64,000 bases of DNA, taken from Rhodanobacter sp. FW104-R8. Its GTDB lineage: Bacteria > Pseudomonadota > Gammaproteobacteria > Xanthomonadales > Rhodanobacteraceae. Positions 16,964 to 25,394 of the stretch are shown here, piece by piece. The position numbers and the translations under genes are program-made. The DNA is taken from assembly GCF_001617365.1 (NCBI RefSeq), contig NZ_LVJR01000021.1, positions 1-64,000 on the forward strand, given 5' to 3'. Position 1 is the first letter of the stretch. Each line of letters begins with the position of its first letter. Below the pieces are notes generated by a model. The model ran no database searches and was not told the DNA's origin. It saw nothing but the letters and a program-made list of their open reading frames with translations.

Positions 16964-17060
16964 AAAGCCAAGAGTGAATGATGAGAAGTGAGTAACGAGA
17001 GAAAGCAGATCTGCCGCTCTTCGCTTTTCACTCACTCCCCACTCCTCTTCACTCACTCCT
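16964..17060. repeat. GAGTG-rich inverted element, copy 2
   Basis: Left arm with GAGTGAATGATGAGAAGTGA-type units (about 16970-17005) and right arm TTTTCACTCACTCCCCACTC...CACTCACTCCT (about 17024-17060). The end of the right arm contributes the first bases of the era stop codon TAG (17059-17061 on the plus strand reads CTA). It shares the CACTCCTCTTCACTC core with copy 1. Confidence 0.65.
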
Positions 17061-17991
17061 AATCGGTATAGCCGAACTTCTTCAGCATGTTCTCGTCGTC
17101 GACCCAGCCTTCGCGCACCTTCACCCACAGCTTCAGGAACACCTTGCGCTCGAACATGCGCTCCATGTGGCGCCGCGCGTTCATGCCGATCGCCTTGAGC
17201 TGGGCGCCGCCGTTGCCGATCACGATCGCCTTCTGGCCGTCGCGTTCGACCCAGATCACCGCGTGGATCTCGGCGATGCCGTCGGGGCGGTCGCTGAACT
17301 GCTCGATCTCCACCGTGGTTGCGTACGGCAGTTCCTGGTCGAGCCGCAGCATCAGCTGCTCGCGCACCATCTCGGCGGCGAGGAAGCGCTCGCTGCGGTC
17401 AGTCACCTCGTCCTCGCCGAACACCGGCGGCTGCACCGGCAGGCGCTTGAGGATCGCCTGCTCCAGCTCCTTCAGGCCCTGCTTCTTGAGCGCGCTGACG
17501 TAGTGGATCTCGTCGTAGCCGTGTTTCGCCGCCAGCTCGGCCACGAACGGCAGCATCGCCGACTTGTCCTTACTGAGGTCGACCTTGTTGATCACCAGCA
17601 CGCGCGGCGTCGACTGCTCGACCAGGGCGGCGTAGAGCGCCTCGTCCTCGTCGGTCCAGCGGCCGGCCTCGATCACCTGCACCACCAGGTCGACGTCGCT
17701 GATCGCCGAGCGCGCGGCGCGGTTGAGGCTGCGGTTCATCGCCCGCTTGGCGCCGCGATGCAGGCCCGGCGTGTCGACGTACATGATCTGCCCGGCCTCG
17801 CTGGTGTTGATGCCGAGGATGCGGTGGCGGGTGGTCTGCGGCCGCGGGCTGGTGATCGACAGGCGAAAGCCGATCAGCGCATTGAGCAGGGTCGACTTGC
17901 CCACGTTGGGACGCCCGGCCAGCGCGACCGTGCCGCAGCGGAAGTTCTCGTGCGGCAGGCTGCCGGCGGCGGAGTCCAGTTCTTGGTTCAT
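17059..17991 (-). CDS. era: GTPase Era
   Basis: 310 residues from the ATG giving [10 protein letters not shown]. GTPase motifs are G1 GRPNVGKS, G2 region PQTTRH, G3 DTPGLH and G4 NKVD. The C-terminal KH domain carries [13 protein letters not shown]. Era binds the 3' end of 16S rRNA and is needed for 30S assembly. It is downstream of rnc in the lepA-lepB-DUF4845-rnc-era-recO run. The stop codon lies at the edge of a dispersed repeat. Confidence 0.97.
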   Translation of the reverse strand: MNQELDSAAGSLPHENFRCGTVALAGRPNVGKSTLLNALIGFRLSITSPRPQTTRHRILGINTSEAGQIMYVDTPGLHRGAKRAMNRSLNRAARSAISDVDLVVQVIEAGRWTDEDEALYAALVEQSTPRVLVINKVDLSKDKSAMLPFVAELAAKHGYDEIHYVSALKKQGLKELEQAILKRLPVQPPVFGEDEVTDRSERFLAAEMVREQLMLRLDQELPYATTVEIEQFSDRPDGIAEIHAVIWVERDGQKAIVIGNGGAQLKAIGMNARRHMERMFERKVFLKLWVKVREGWVDDENMLKKFGYTD

Positions 17992-18069
17992 GACACGGGT
18001 TGCTCGGCGGGTCGGGTGACAAGTGTAGTGCTTCACCGGGAGCGGCACGCGGGCGGCGAGGCGGCGGGG

Positions 18070-18732
<663 letters not shown>

Positions 18733-18733
18733 A

Positions 18734-19117
18734 TCACTCGCCCACGTTGCCCTGCAGCGGCACGCTCTTGTCGAAGTGCAGCAGGAAGTCGATGTTGTAC
18801 ATGAACGGGATCTGCTTGTCGTAGGCCACGCGCAGCTGGCTGGCGCCGCCGCTGTTGCGCACGATGGTGATGTCCTTCGGCTGGATGGTGGCGTCGTCGA
18901 CGTACTGGAAGCCCATCTTGAACATCAGGCTCCGGCGGATCTCATCCAGCGACTTGCCATTGGTGCCTTCGGTGGCGACCTGGTTCATCGCCTTCGCCAC
19001 GCCCATGTATTCCGAATACGACGGTGCCAGCTTCATCGCCATGTAGGCCAGGAAGGCCACGAAGGCCATGACGATCAGGAACCCGATCAGGGTGACGCCC
19101 GACTGCTTCGATTTCAT
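18734..19117 (-). CDS. DUF4845 membrane protein
   Basis: 127 residues. An N-terminal transmembrane helix preceded by a KSKQSGVTL(I) start resembles a prepilin-like N-terminus (GVTLIGFLIVMAFVAFLAY) but has no clear processing site. A small extracytoplasmic domain follows. Its position between lepB and rnc is highly conserved in Xanthomonadales and related gammaproteobacteria. The function is unknown; pilin-like topology and linkage to signal peptidase are suggestive only. Confidence 0.85.
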   Translation of the reverse strand: MKSKQSGVTLIGFLIVMAFVAFLAYMAMKLAPSYSEYMGVAKAMNQVATEGTNGKSLDEIRRSLMFKMGFQYVDDATIQPKDITIVRNSGGASQLRVAYDKQIPFMYNIDFLLHFDKSVPLQGNVGE

Positions 19118-19172
19118 AGTCCCCTCGCTAATGCCGCCCGCGCGGCGTACCTGTCTGTGATTGGTCCCGATG

Positions 19173-19193
19173 CGGCGGGGACTGGCCCCGCCG
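19173..19193. other. Intergenic hairpin between lepB and DUF4845 (first of two)
   Basis: Eight-base perfect stem CGGCGGGG/CCCCGCCG with a five-base loop. No T-run follows on either strand, so it is not a classical terminator. It could act in mRNA stability or attenuation between lepB and the downstream genes. Confidence 0.5.
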
Positions 19194-19218
19194 GCGTGCC
19201 GATTATGCCTGCGGATTC

Positions 19219-19253
19219 TCGCACTGTCGGCTGCCGCGCGCGCGACAGTGCGA
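19219..19253. other. Intergenic hairpin between lepB and DUF4845 (second of two)
   Basis: Eleven-base perfect inverted repeat TCGCACTGTCG/CGACAGTGCGA with a 13-base loop, 41 bases after the lepB stop. No T-run follows. Together with the hairpin at 19173 it occupies most of the 176-bp spacer. Confidence 0.55.
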
Positions 19254-19293
19254 CCCCGTCACGCTTTGGCAAACACCCCGCGCCGCATCCGCC

Positions 19294-20190
19294 TCAGTGG
19301 ATCACCGTGCCGATCCGCGAGAAATCCACGCCGCCGGTGCCCCATCCCTTCCAGCTCATCCAGATCAGGAACGCCTTGCCGGCCAGGTTCCGTTCCGGCA
19401 GGCAGCCCCACCAGCGGCTGTCGAGGCTGTCGTTGCGGTTGTCGCCCATCACCAGGTAGCAACCCGGCGGCACCTTCGCGGGCACCCGGTCGTTCGGGAT
19501 CGAATTCGGCGTGGTATAGGCCGGCATCCGCGCGACCATGTGGCTGACTTTGCCCAGGTGCTCGGTCCACACCGTGGCGCCCATGTTCAGCATGATCTGG
19601 TCGACGCTGCGCTGCGGATTGCCCACGTACGGGCCGATCTCCTCGGCGTTCACGCGCTGGCCGTTGACCAGCAGGTCGGCGCCATGCACCTCGATGCTGT
19701 CGCCCGGCAGGCCGATCACCCGCTTGATCCAGTTCTGCGCCGGCACCGGCGCCTGCGGGTCGCTGCAGCTCATGTCGCCGCTGCGCACCAGCCTGCCGCC
19801 GTCCTGGCACAGGTAGCCGGGAAAGCGGAACACCACCACGTCGCCGCGCTTCGGCTCGCCGAGGTCGACGAACTTGTTGTTGAACGCCGGCACGCGCAGG
19901 CCGTAGGCGAACTTGTTCACCAGGATGAAGTCGCCCACGTCCAGCGTCGGCATCATCGAGCCGGACGGGATGCGGAACGGCTCGGCCACGAACGAGCGCA
20001 GCAGCAGTACCACCAGCACCACCGGAAACAGTGAGCGCGACCAGTCCACCGGGGCCGGGTCGCGATACTCCTCGCCGGCGGCGTCCAGGCGTGCCTTGCG
20101 CCGCTTGTACAGAAACAGCCGATCCAGTCCCCACACCACGCCGAACAGCACGGTGAGGGCAAGCAGGATGGCGGAGAAATCGAATTCCAT
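19294..20190 (-). CDS. lepB: Signal peptidase I
   Basis: 298 residues from the ATG giving MEFDFSAILL, six bases after GGAG. Two N-terminal membrane segments (about 5-22 and 55-75) precede the catalytic serine in SGSMMPTL. The general-base lysine is in IKRVIGLPGD, and box E is GDNRNDSLDSR. A cysteine pair (CQDGG...MSCSDP) sits in the periplasmic domain. The enzyme cleaves signal peptides of exported preproteins at the inner membrane. It is directly downstream of lepA. Confidence 0.97.
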   Translation of the reverse strand: MEFDFSAILLALTVLFGVVWGLDRLFLYKRRKARLDAAGEEYRDPAPVDWSRSLFPVVLVVLLLRSFVAEPFRIPSGSMMPTLDVGDFILVNKFAYGLRVPAFNNKFVDLGEPKRGDVVVFRFPGYLCQDGGRLVRSGDMSCSDPQAPVPAQNWIKRVIGLPGDSIEVHGADLLVNGQRVNAEEIGPYVGNPQRSVDQIMLNMGATVWTEHLGKVSHMVARMPAYTTPNSIPNDRVPAKVPPGCYLVMGDNRNDSLDSRWWGCLPERNLAGKAFLIWMSWKGWGTGGVDFSRIGTVIH

Positions 20191-20204
20191 GGGGGGCTCC
20201 GTTG

Positions 20205-20289
20205 GAGCCGGGAATGGGGATTCGGGATGGGGGATTCGGAGCGCAGACATGCTCTGTCGAATCCCGAATCCCGAATCCCGAATCCCGGC
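20205..20289 (-). repeat. GAATCCC heptamer array abutting the lepA stop codon
   Basis: Four tandem GAATCCC units (20252-20286) lie opposite an imperfect inverted GGGATTCGG-type pair (about 20215-20246), allowing a stem-loop with a centre around GCAGACATGCTCTG. The array runs to within two bases of the lepA stop codon (20290-20292). The same heptamer occurs at the hpt stop. Confidence 0.7.
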
Positions 20290-22080
20290 CTATTTGTCCA
20301 CTTTCAATACGGCCAGGAAGGCTTCCTGGGGGATTTCCACGCGGCCGACCTGCTTCATGCGCTTCTTGCCTTCCTTCTGCTTTTCCAGAAGCTTCTTCTT
20401 GCGGCTGACGTCGCCGCCGTAGCACTTGGCCAGAACATTCTTGCGCAAGGCTTTCACCGTGGAGCGCGCGATGACCTGGGCGCCGATCGCGGCCTGGATA
20501 GCCACGTCGAACTGCTGGCGCGGGATCAGGTCCTTCATCCGCTCGACCAGGTCGCGGCCGCGCCGGTCGGCATGGCTGCGGTGCACGATCAGCGAGAGCG
20601 CATCCACGCGGTCGCCGTTGATCAGCACGTCCACGCGCACGAACGGGCCGGCCTCAAAACGGTCGAAGTGGTAATCCATCGAGGCGTAGCCGCGCGAAAC
20701 GGACTTCAGACGGTCGAAGAAATCCAGCACCACCTCGGCCAGCGGCATCTCGTAGCTGATCTGCACCTGGGTGGCCAGGTACTGGATCGAGCGCTGCACG
20801 CCGCGCTTCTCCTCGCACAGGGTGATGATGTTGCCGATGTAGTCCGGCGGGGTGAGGATGTTGGCGACGATGATCGGCTCACGGATCTCCTCGATCTGCG
20901 GCGACGGCGGCAGCTTGGCCGGGTTGTCCAGCGGCAGCGTGCTGCCGTCGGTCTTGAGCACCTCGTAGACCACGGTCGGCGCGGTGGTGATCAGGTTGAG
21001 GTCGTACTCGCGCTCCAGCCGCTCCTGCACGATCTCCATGTGCAGCATGCCGAGGAAGCCGCAGCGGAAGCCGAAGCCCATCGCCTCGGAGGATTCCGGC
21101 TCGAAGAACAGCGCGGCGTCGTTCAGGCGCAGCTTGTCCAGCGCCTCGCGCATCGCGGGGTAGTCGTCGGCGGCGACCGGGAACAGGCCGGCGAACACGC
21201 GCGGCTGCATGGTCTGGAACCCGGGCAGCGGCTTTTCCGCGGGTTTCGCGGCCAGCGTCAGCGTGTCGCCCACCGGTGCGCCGTGCACGTCCTTGATCGA
21301 GGCATTGATCCAGCCCACCTCGCCGGCGCCGAGCTTGTCCAGCTTCTTGCGCTTGGGCGTGAACACGCCCACGTCGTCCACCTCGTGCACGCGGCCGGTG
21401 GACATCACCAGCAGCTTGTCGCCGGGTTTGATCTCGCCCTGCATGATGCGCACCAGCGACACCACGCCGAGGTAGTTGTCGAACCAGGAGTCGATGATCA
21501 GCGCCTGCAGCCGGTCGGTGTCACGCGGCTTGGGCGGCGGGATGCGCGCCACGATCGCCTCCAGCACCTCGACCACGTTGAGGCCGGTCTTGGCGCTGAT
21601 CGCCACCGCGTCGGTGGCGTCGATGCCGATCACCGCCTCGATCTCCACCTTCACCTTCTCGATGTCGGCGGTGGGCAGGTCGATCTTGTTCAGCACCGGC
21701 ACCACTTCCAGGCCCATCTCCACCGCGGTGTAGCAGTTGGCGACGGACTGCGCCTCGACGCCCTGGGCGGCGTCTACCACCAGCAGCGCACCCTCGCAGG
21801 CGGCCAGCGAGCGGCTGACCTCGTAGGAGAAGTCCACGTGGCCCGGGGTGTCGATGAAGTTGAGCTGGTAGGTCTTGCCGTCGCGCGCCTTGTACGGCAG
21901 CGACACCGACTGCGCCTTGATGGTGATGCCGCGCTCGCGCTCGATCGGATTGTTGTCCAGCACCTGCGCCTCCATCTCGCGGTCGGCCAGGCCGCCGCAA
22001 AGCTGGATGATGCGATCGGCCAGCGTCGACTTGCCGTGGTCGATGTGGGCGATGATGGAGAAGTTGCGGATCAATTCCAT
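20290..22080 (-). CDS. lepA: Elongation factor 4 (LepA)
   Basis: 596 residues, a ribosome-associated GTPase. Motifs are G1 [10 protein letters not shown]2 RERGIT, G3 DTPGHVDF and G4 NKID. LepA-specific regions follow: the [14 protein letters not shown] domain IV region and a lysine-rich C-terminal domain ending near [15 protein letters not shown]-type residues. It acts on stalled or pausing ribosomes and in 30S biogenesis. The length is that of the family. lepB lies downstream, separated by a heptamer repeat. Confidence 0.98.
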   Translation of the reverse strand: MELIRNFSIIAHIDHGKSTLADRIIQLCGGLADREMEAQVLDNNPIERERGITIKAQSVSLPYKARDGKTYQLNFIDTPGHVDFSYEVSRSLAACEGALLVVDAAQGVEAQSVANCYTAVEMGLEVVPVLNKIDLPTADIEKVKVEIEAVIGIDATDAVAISAKTGLNVVEVLEAIVARIPPPKPRDTDRLQALIIDSWFDNYLGVVSLVRIMQGEIKPGDKLLVMSTGRVHEVDDVGVFTPKRKKLDKLGAGEVGWINASIKDVHGAPVGDTLTLAAKPAEKPLPGFQTMQPRVFAGLFPVAADDYPAMREALDKLRLNDAALFFEPESSEAMGFGFRCGFLGMLHMEIVQERLEREYDLNLITTAPTVVYEVLKTDGSTLPLDNPAKLPPSPQIEEIREPIIVANILTPPDYIGNIITLCEEKRGVQRSIQYLATQVQISYEMPLAEVVLDFFDRLKSVSRGYASMDYHFDRFEAGPFVRVDVLINGDRVDALSLIVHRSHADRRGRDLVERMKDLIPRQQFDVAIQAAIGAQVIARSTVKALRKNVLAKCYGGDVSRKKKLLEKQKEGKKRMKQVGRVEIPQEAFLAVLKVDK

Positions 22081-22204
22081 GGAGCGCAGGCGGCCTGTCG
22101 GGCTTGGGTCTCGCCGGCACGCACCACGCGTGACGGCGCGTCGCGATGGCGCGACGCTAACCCGGCATTATCGCATGGAACCCGTCGCCGCCACCGGATC
22201 GCGC

Positions 22205-22241
22205 GGCGCGGCCGTCTCCCGCTCACGGGGACGGCCGCGCC
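22205..22241. other. Strong GC hairpin between mucD and lepA
   Basis: Perfect 12-base stem GGCGCGGCCGTC/GACGGCCGCGCC with a 13-base loop, 39 bases after the mucD stop codon on the minus strand. No T-run follows, so Rho-independent termination is doubtful. It may stabilise the mucD mRNA end or separate expression from lepA. Confidence 0.5.
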
Positions 22242-22279
22242 AAGGCCGGGCCGCACGGGCGCGGCAGCCTGCCTGCTGC

Positions 22280-23746
22280 CTACTTGCCGTCCGGTACCGT
22301 CAGGCCGATGAAGCTGCTCTGGTCGCCGCGGCGCACCAGCAACAGCACCGTGCTGCCGGCCTTCACGTCCTTCGTGGCGGCCTGGAACTCGGCCACGCTG
22401 CCGACCTTCTGCTGGTTGACCATGGTGATCACGTCGCCGGCGCGCAGGCCGGCCTGCGCCGCCACCGATCCGGTGATGTCGCTGACCACCACGCCCTGCC
22501 CGGGTTTCAGCCCCAGCTGCTTGCGGGTATCGCTGTCGATCGGCTCCACGGCAAGGCCCAGCGCGGCCGAACCGCTGCTGCCCGGGGACGGCGCGGCACC
22601 CCGGCCGCCCACCGCATCCCGGTCGCGCGCAGCCTCGCCGATGGTGACCTCGAGCGTCTGCCGCTTGCCATTGCGCAGGATCTCCACCGGCACCCTGGTT
22701 CCCGGCTTGGTCATGCCCACCAGCGGCGGCAGGTCCGAGGCCTGCTGCAAGGTTCGTCCGTCGTAGGCCAGGATGATGTCGCCGGGCTGGAGGCCGGCCT
22801 TGGCGGCGCCGCTGTCCGCCGTGACATCGACCACCGCAGCGCCTACGCCGTTGTCCAGGCCGAATGCCTTGACCATGTCGTCGTCGACCGGCTGGACCAT
22901 CACCCCGAGCATGCCGCGCGAGACGTAGCCCTTGCTCTTGATCTGCTGCACCGCGTTCATCGCCACGTCGATCGGGATCGAGAACGCCACGCCGGAATAG
23001 GTGCCGGTGTTGGAATAGATCTGCGAATTGATGCCGACCACCCGGCCCTGCAGGTCGAACAGCGGGCCGCCGGAGTTGCCGCGGTTGATCGGCACGTCGG
23101 TCTGGATGAACGAGGTGTACGGCTGGTCGCGCTGGCCCAGGTTGCGGCCCACCGCGCTGACGATGCCCTGGGTCACGGTGTAGTCGAAACCGAACGGCGA
23201 GCCGATCGCCAGCACCCACTGGCCAGGCTTCAGGCTGCGCGAATCACCGAGGCTCACCACCGGCAGGCTGCCGCCGGCATCGACCTTGAGCAGGGCGATG
23301 TCGTAGGTCGGGTCGGTGCCGACCACCCGGGCGGTCAGCGTGCGCCGGTCCTGCAGGCGCACGGTCACCTTGTCGGCATGGTCGACCACATGGTTGTTGG
23401 TGAGGATGTAGCCGTCGCCGGAGATGATGAAGCCCGAGCCCAGCGAGGTGCGCTTCTGGTCCTGCGGCGACGGCATCATCGGCATGCCGAAGAAACGCCG
23501 CAGGATCTCGGCCTGCGGATCGTCCGGCATGCCCTGGCCGGGCATCGCCTGCCCCACGCCCCGGCTGCCGACCTGCCGCTCGCCGTTGTAGCGGGCCTCC
23601 ACGTGCACCACGGCCGGTGCGTTCTTCTGCACGATCCCGGTGAAATCCGGCAGACTCGCTGCCGGCGCCTGCGCCTGCACGGTATCGACGCCGGCGATGC
23701 CTAGCAGCGCGCAGCACGCCAGGATGCGCAAGATGGAATGGTTCAT
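22280..23746 (-). CDS. mucD: Periplasmic serine protease, DegP/MucD type
   Basis: 488 residues. A signal peptide (about 1-25) is followed by a trypsin-like protease domain with the triad His in TNNHVVDH, Asp in DPTYDIALLK and Ser in RGNSGGPLFD. Two PDZ domains lie at about residues 275-365 and 395-485. The family degrades misfolded envelope proteins and, as MucD, dampens the sigma-E response. The ATG follows AAGGAGGAGAC, a near-perfect ribosome site. It is third in rpoE-rseA-mucD. Confidence 0.95.
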   Translation of the reverse strand: MNHSILRILACCALLGIAGVDTVQAQAPAASLPDFTGIVQKNAPAVVHVEARYNGERQVGSRGVGQAMPGQGMPDDPQAEILRRFFGMPMMPSPQDQKRTSLGSGFIISGDGYILTNNHVVDHADKVTVRLQDRRTLTARVVGTDPTYDIALLKVDAGGSLPVVSLGDSRSLKPGQWVLAIGSPFGFDYTVTQGIVSAVGRNLGQRDQPYTSFIQTDVPINRGNSGGPLFDLQGRVVGINSQIYSNTGTYSGVAFSIPIDVAMNAVQQIKSKGYVSRGMLGVMVQPVDDDMVKAFGLDNGVGAAVVDVTADSGAAKAGLQPGDIILAYDGRTLQQASDLPPLVGMTKPGTRVPVEILRNGKRQTLEVTIGEAARDRDAVGGRGAAPSPGSSGSAALGLAVEPIDSDTRKQLGLKPGQGVVVSDITGSVAAQAGLRAGDVITMVNQQKVGSVAEFQAATKDVKAGSTVLLLVRRGDQSSFIGLTVPDGK

Positions 23747-23908
23747 GTCTCCTCCTTGGTTGATTTCGGCCGACAGGCTTCAAGTGAATCGATGGCTCGG
23801 GCTGCGGCGTGCCTGGTCCGGACACGCGCCACCGACCGACCCGCGCGACGGGCCGATGAGGGCGAAAGCAGCGAGGACGAGCCGCGGGCAATCACACGCG
23901 GGCCCGTT

Positions 23909-24595
23909 TTATTGCGCGACGGCGGAAGCCCGGCGCGAGATATCCGGCACAGCCTGCTGCTCCGGATCGAGCAGCAGCAGGTAGCTGCCGTCGTTGTTGT
24001 CGAGCGTGCGGTAGCGGCGCAGCGGCGGGTAGCCGGACAGACGGCGCGCATACGACGACTGGCCCTGCACGAACGGCGCACCGAAGGTGGCCGACGCCTG
24101 CTGGCTGAGCAGGCCGGCGGAATTGCCGCTCAGCCACGGCGGCACCGTGGCCGGCGCCACGGGCCTGCCCGTCGATGCGGCAACGGCAACGGTGCTGGTG
24201 GCCTGCTGGGTGGTCGCGGCCATCGTGCGCTCGGCGTCGCCGGTCGGCTGGCCGATCATCAGGGCGGCGGCGGCCACGCTGGCGGCGATGGCGCCGCCGG
24301 TCGACCAGCGCAGCCAGTGGCCTCGCCGGGTGGCAGCCGCCGGCCGGGATTCCCGTTCGATCGCCAGGCTCACCCGCGCGGCGAAACCGCTTTCCGCCAT
24401 CGGCGGCAACTGCCGGCGCAGGCAGTCGCGGGCGATGTGGTAGCGGCCCCAGGCCTGCTGCAGGGAGGCATCGTGATCGAGCCGACGCAGCAGGAAGCGC
24501 AACTGCTCCTTCGACAGCTCGCCATCGACGCCCGCGGAAAGGCTCTCGCGGAACTGCTGGTCCGCGCCTGCCTGGTTATTGCCTGCCTGGTTCAT
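23909..24595 (-). CDS. rseA: Anti-sigma factor RseA/MucA type
   Basis: 228 residues. The cytoplasmic N-terminal domain (about 10-80, ESLSAGVDGELSKEQLRFLL) binds the sigma factor. One membrane helix (about 98-115, within HWLRWSTGGAIAASVAAAAL) is followed by an alanine/proline-rich periplasmic region. It sequesters RpoE until cleaved by envelope-stress proteases. Its start overlaps the rpoE stop as ATGA, ensuring stoichiometric translation. No rseB/mucB gene follows; mucD comes next. Confidence 0.92.
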   Translation of the reverse strand: MNQAGNNQAGADQQFRESLSAGVDGELSKEQLRFLLRRLDHDASLQQAWGRYHIARDCLRRQLPPMAESGFAARVSLAIERESRPAAATRRGHWLRWSTGGAIAASVAAAALMIGQPTGDAERTMAATTQQATSTVAVAASTGRPVAPATVPPWLSGNSAGLLSQQASATFGAPFVQGQSSYARRLSGYPPLRRYRTLDNNDGSYLLLLDPEQQAVPDISRRASAVAQ

Positions 24596-25215
24596 GTCTG
24601 ATCCTCGCGGTCCGACAACAGGGGCCGCAGCTTCTCGTCGATCGCCTCGCGTGCCCGGAAGATGCGCGAACGCACCGTGCCGATCGGGCAGCCCATCGCT
24701 TCGGCGATTTCATCGTAGCTGAGGCCATCCACCTCGCGCAGCGTGATGGCGGTCCGCAGCTCTTCGGGCAACGATTGGACAGTGGAAAACACGGATTGTT
24801 CAATTTCCTGGCGCATCAGTTCGCGCTCGGGGGTGGCGCTGTCGTGCATGCGCTCGGCGCCGGCCATGAACTCGGCGTCGTCGGCATCGATGTCGCCCGA
24901 CGGCGGGCGCCGTCCCAGCGCCACCAAGTGGTTCTTGGCGGTGTTCACTGCGATCTTGTACAGCCAGGTGTAGAACGCGCTGTCGCCGCGGAACGAACCG
25001 ATCGCCCGCCAGGCGCGGATGAACGACTCCTGCGCGATGTCCTCGCACTCGGCATGGTTTCTCACGTAGCGGGAAACCAGCCCTATCACCTTGTGCTGGT
25101 ACTTGCGCACCAGCAGGTCGAAGGCCCGCTTGTCCCCCTGCTGGACCCGCTCGACCAGCGCGCGATCCAGTTCGTTTTCGCCCGTCCGGGCCGTATCCGT
25201 CGTCAATGCCGTCAT
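24592..25215 (-). CDS. rpoE: Extracytoplasmic-function sigma factor RpoE
   Basis: 207 residues from the ATG giving MTALTTDTAR. The apparent upstream extension runs through the promoter and is rejected. Region 2 is LVRKYQHKVIGLVSRY...CEDIAQESF. Region 4 with its helix-turn-helix is YDEIAEAMGCPIGTVRSRI. It directs transcription of envelope-stress genes and is held by RseA. A sigma-E-type promoter (GAACTC-N16-TCTGA) 35 bases upstream indicates autoregulation. The stop overlaps the rseA start. Confidence 0.96.
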   Translation of the reverse strand: MTALTTDTARTGENELDRALVERVQQGDKRAFDLLVRKYQHKVIGLVSRYVRNHAECEDIAQESFIRAWRAIGSFRGDSAFYTWLYKIAVNTAKNHLVALGRRPPSGDIDADDAEFMAGAERMHDSATPERELMRQEIEQSVFSTVQSLPEELRTAITLREVDGLSYDEIAEAMGCPIGTVRSRIFRAREAIDEKLRPLLSDREDQT

Positions 25216-25249
25216 CCGCTGCGGAGCTTGTTTGAACTGAACGCGGCGC

Positions 25250-25276
25250 TCAGACCACAGTCTGGCGCCCGAGTTC
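25250..25276 (-). promoter_or_regulatory. Sigma-E-type promoter of rpoE-rseA-mucD
   Basis: On the minus strand GAACTC (-35, 25271-25276) and TCTGA (-10, 25250-25254) are separated by exactly 16 bases. This differs by one base from the GAACTT-N16-TCTGA consensus for RpoE-dependent promoters. The rpoE start codon is 35 bases further on, which fits a positive autoregulatory loop. Confidence 0.7.
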
Positions 25277-25394
25277 AGCCTGCGTGGGATCGCTCCGACA
25301 CCATAACGCACAGCCCGTTGGCTGGTTGTCATGCCCGATGGGCGCCCCGGACCCGTGACGGGCCGGATCAGTTATGGGGGTGCCCGCCGCCGGC

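Noticed and set aside
13447-17031. 1194-codon open frame on the minus strand
   Set aside because: Only 13447-15468 is coding (YdbH-like). The rest is the antisense of the receiver-HPt gene and recO region, kept open by high GC.
20252-20286. Possible CRISPR array in the GAATCCC repeats
   Set aside because: Units are 7 bp and directly tandem with no spacers, and there are no cas genes.
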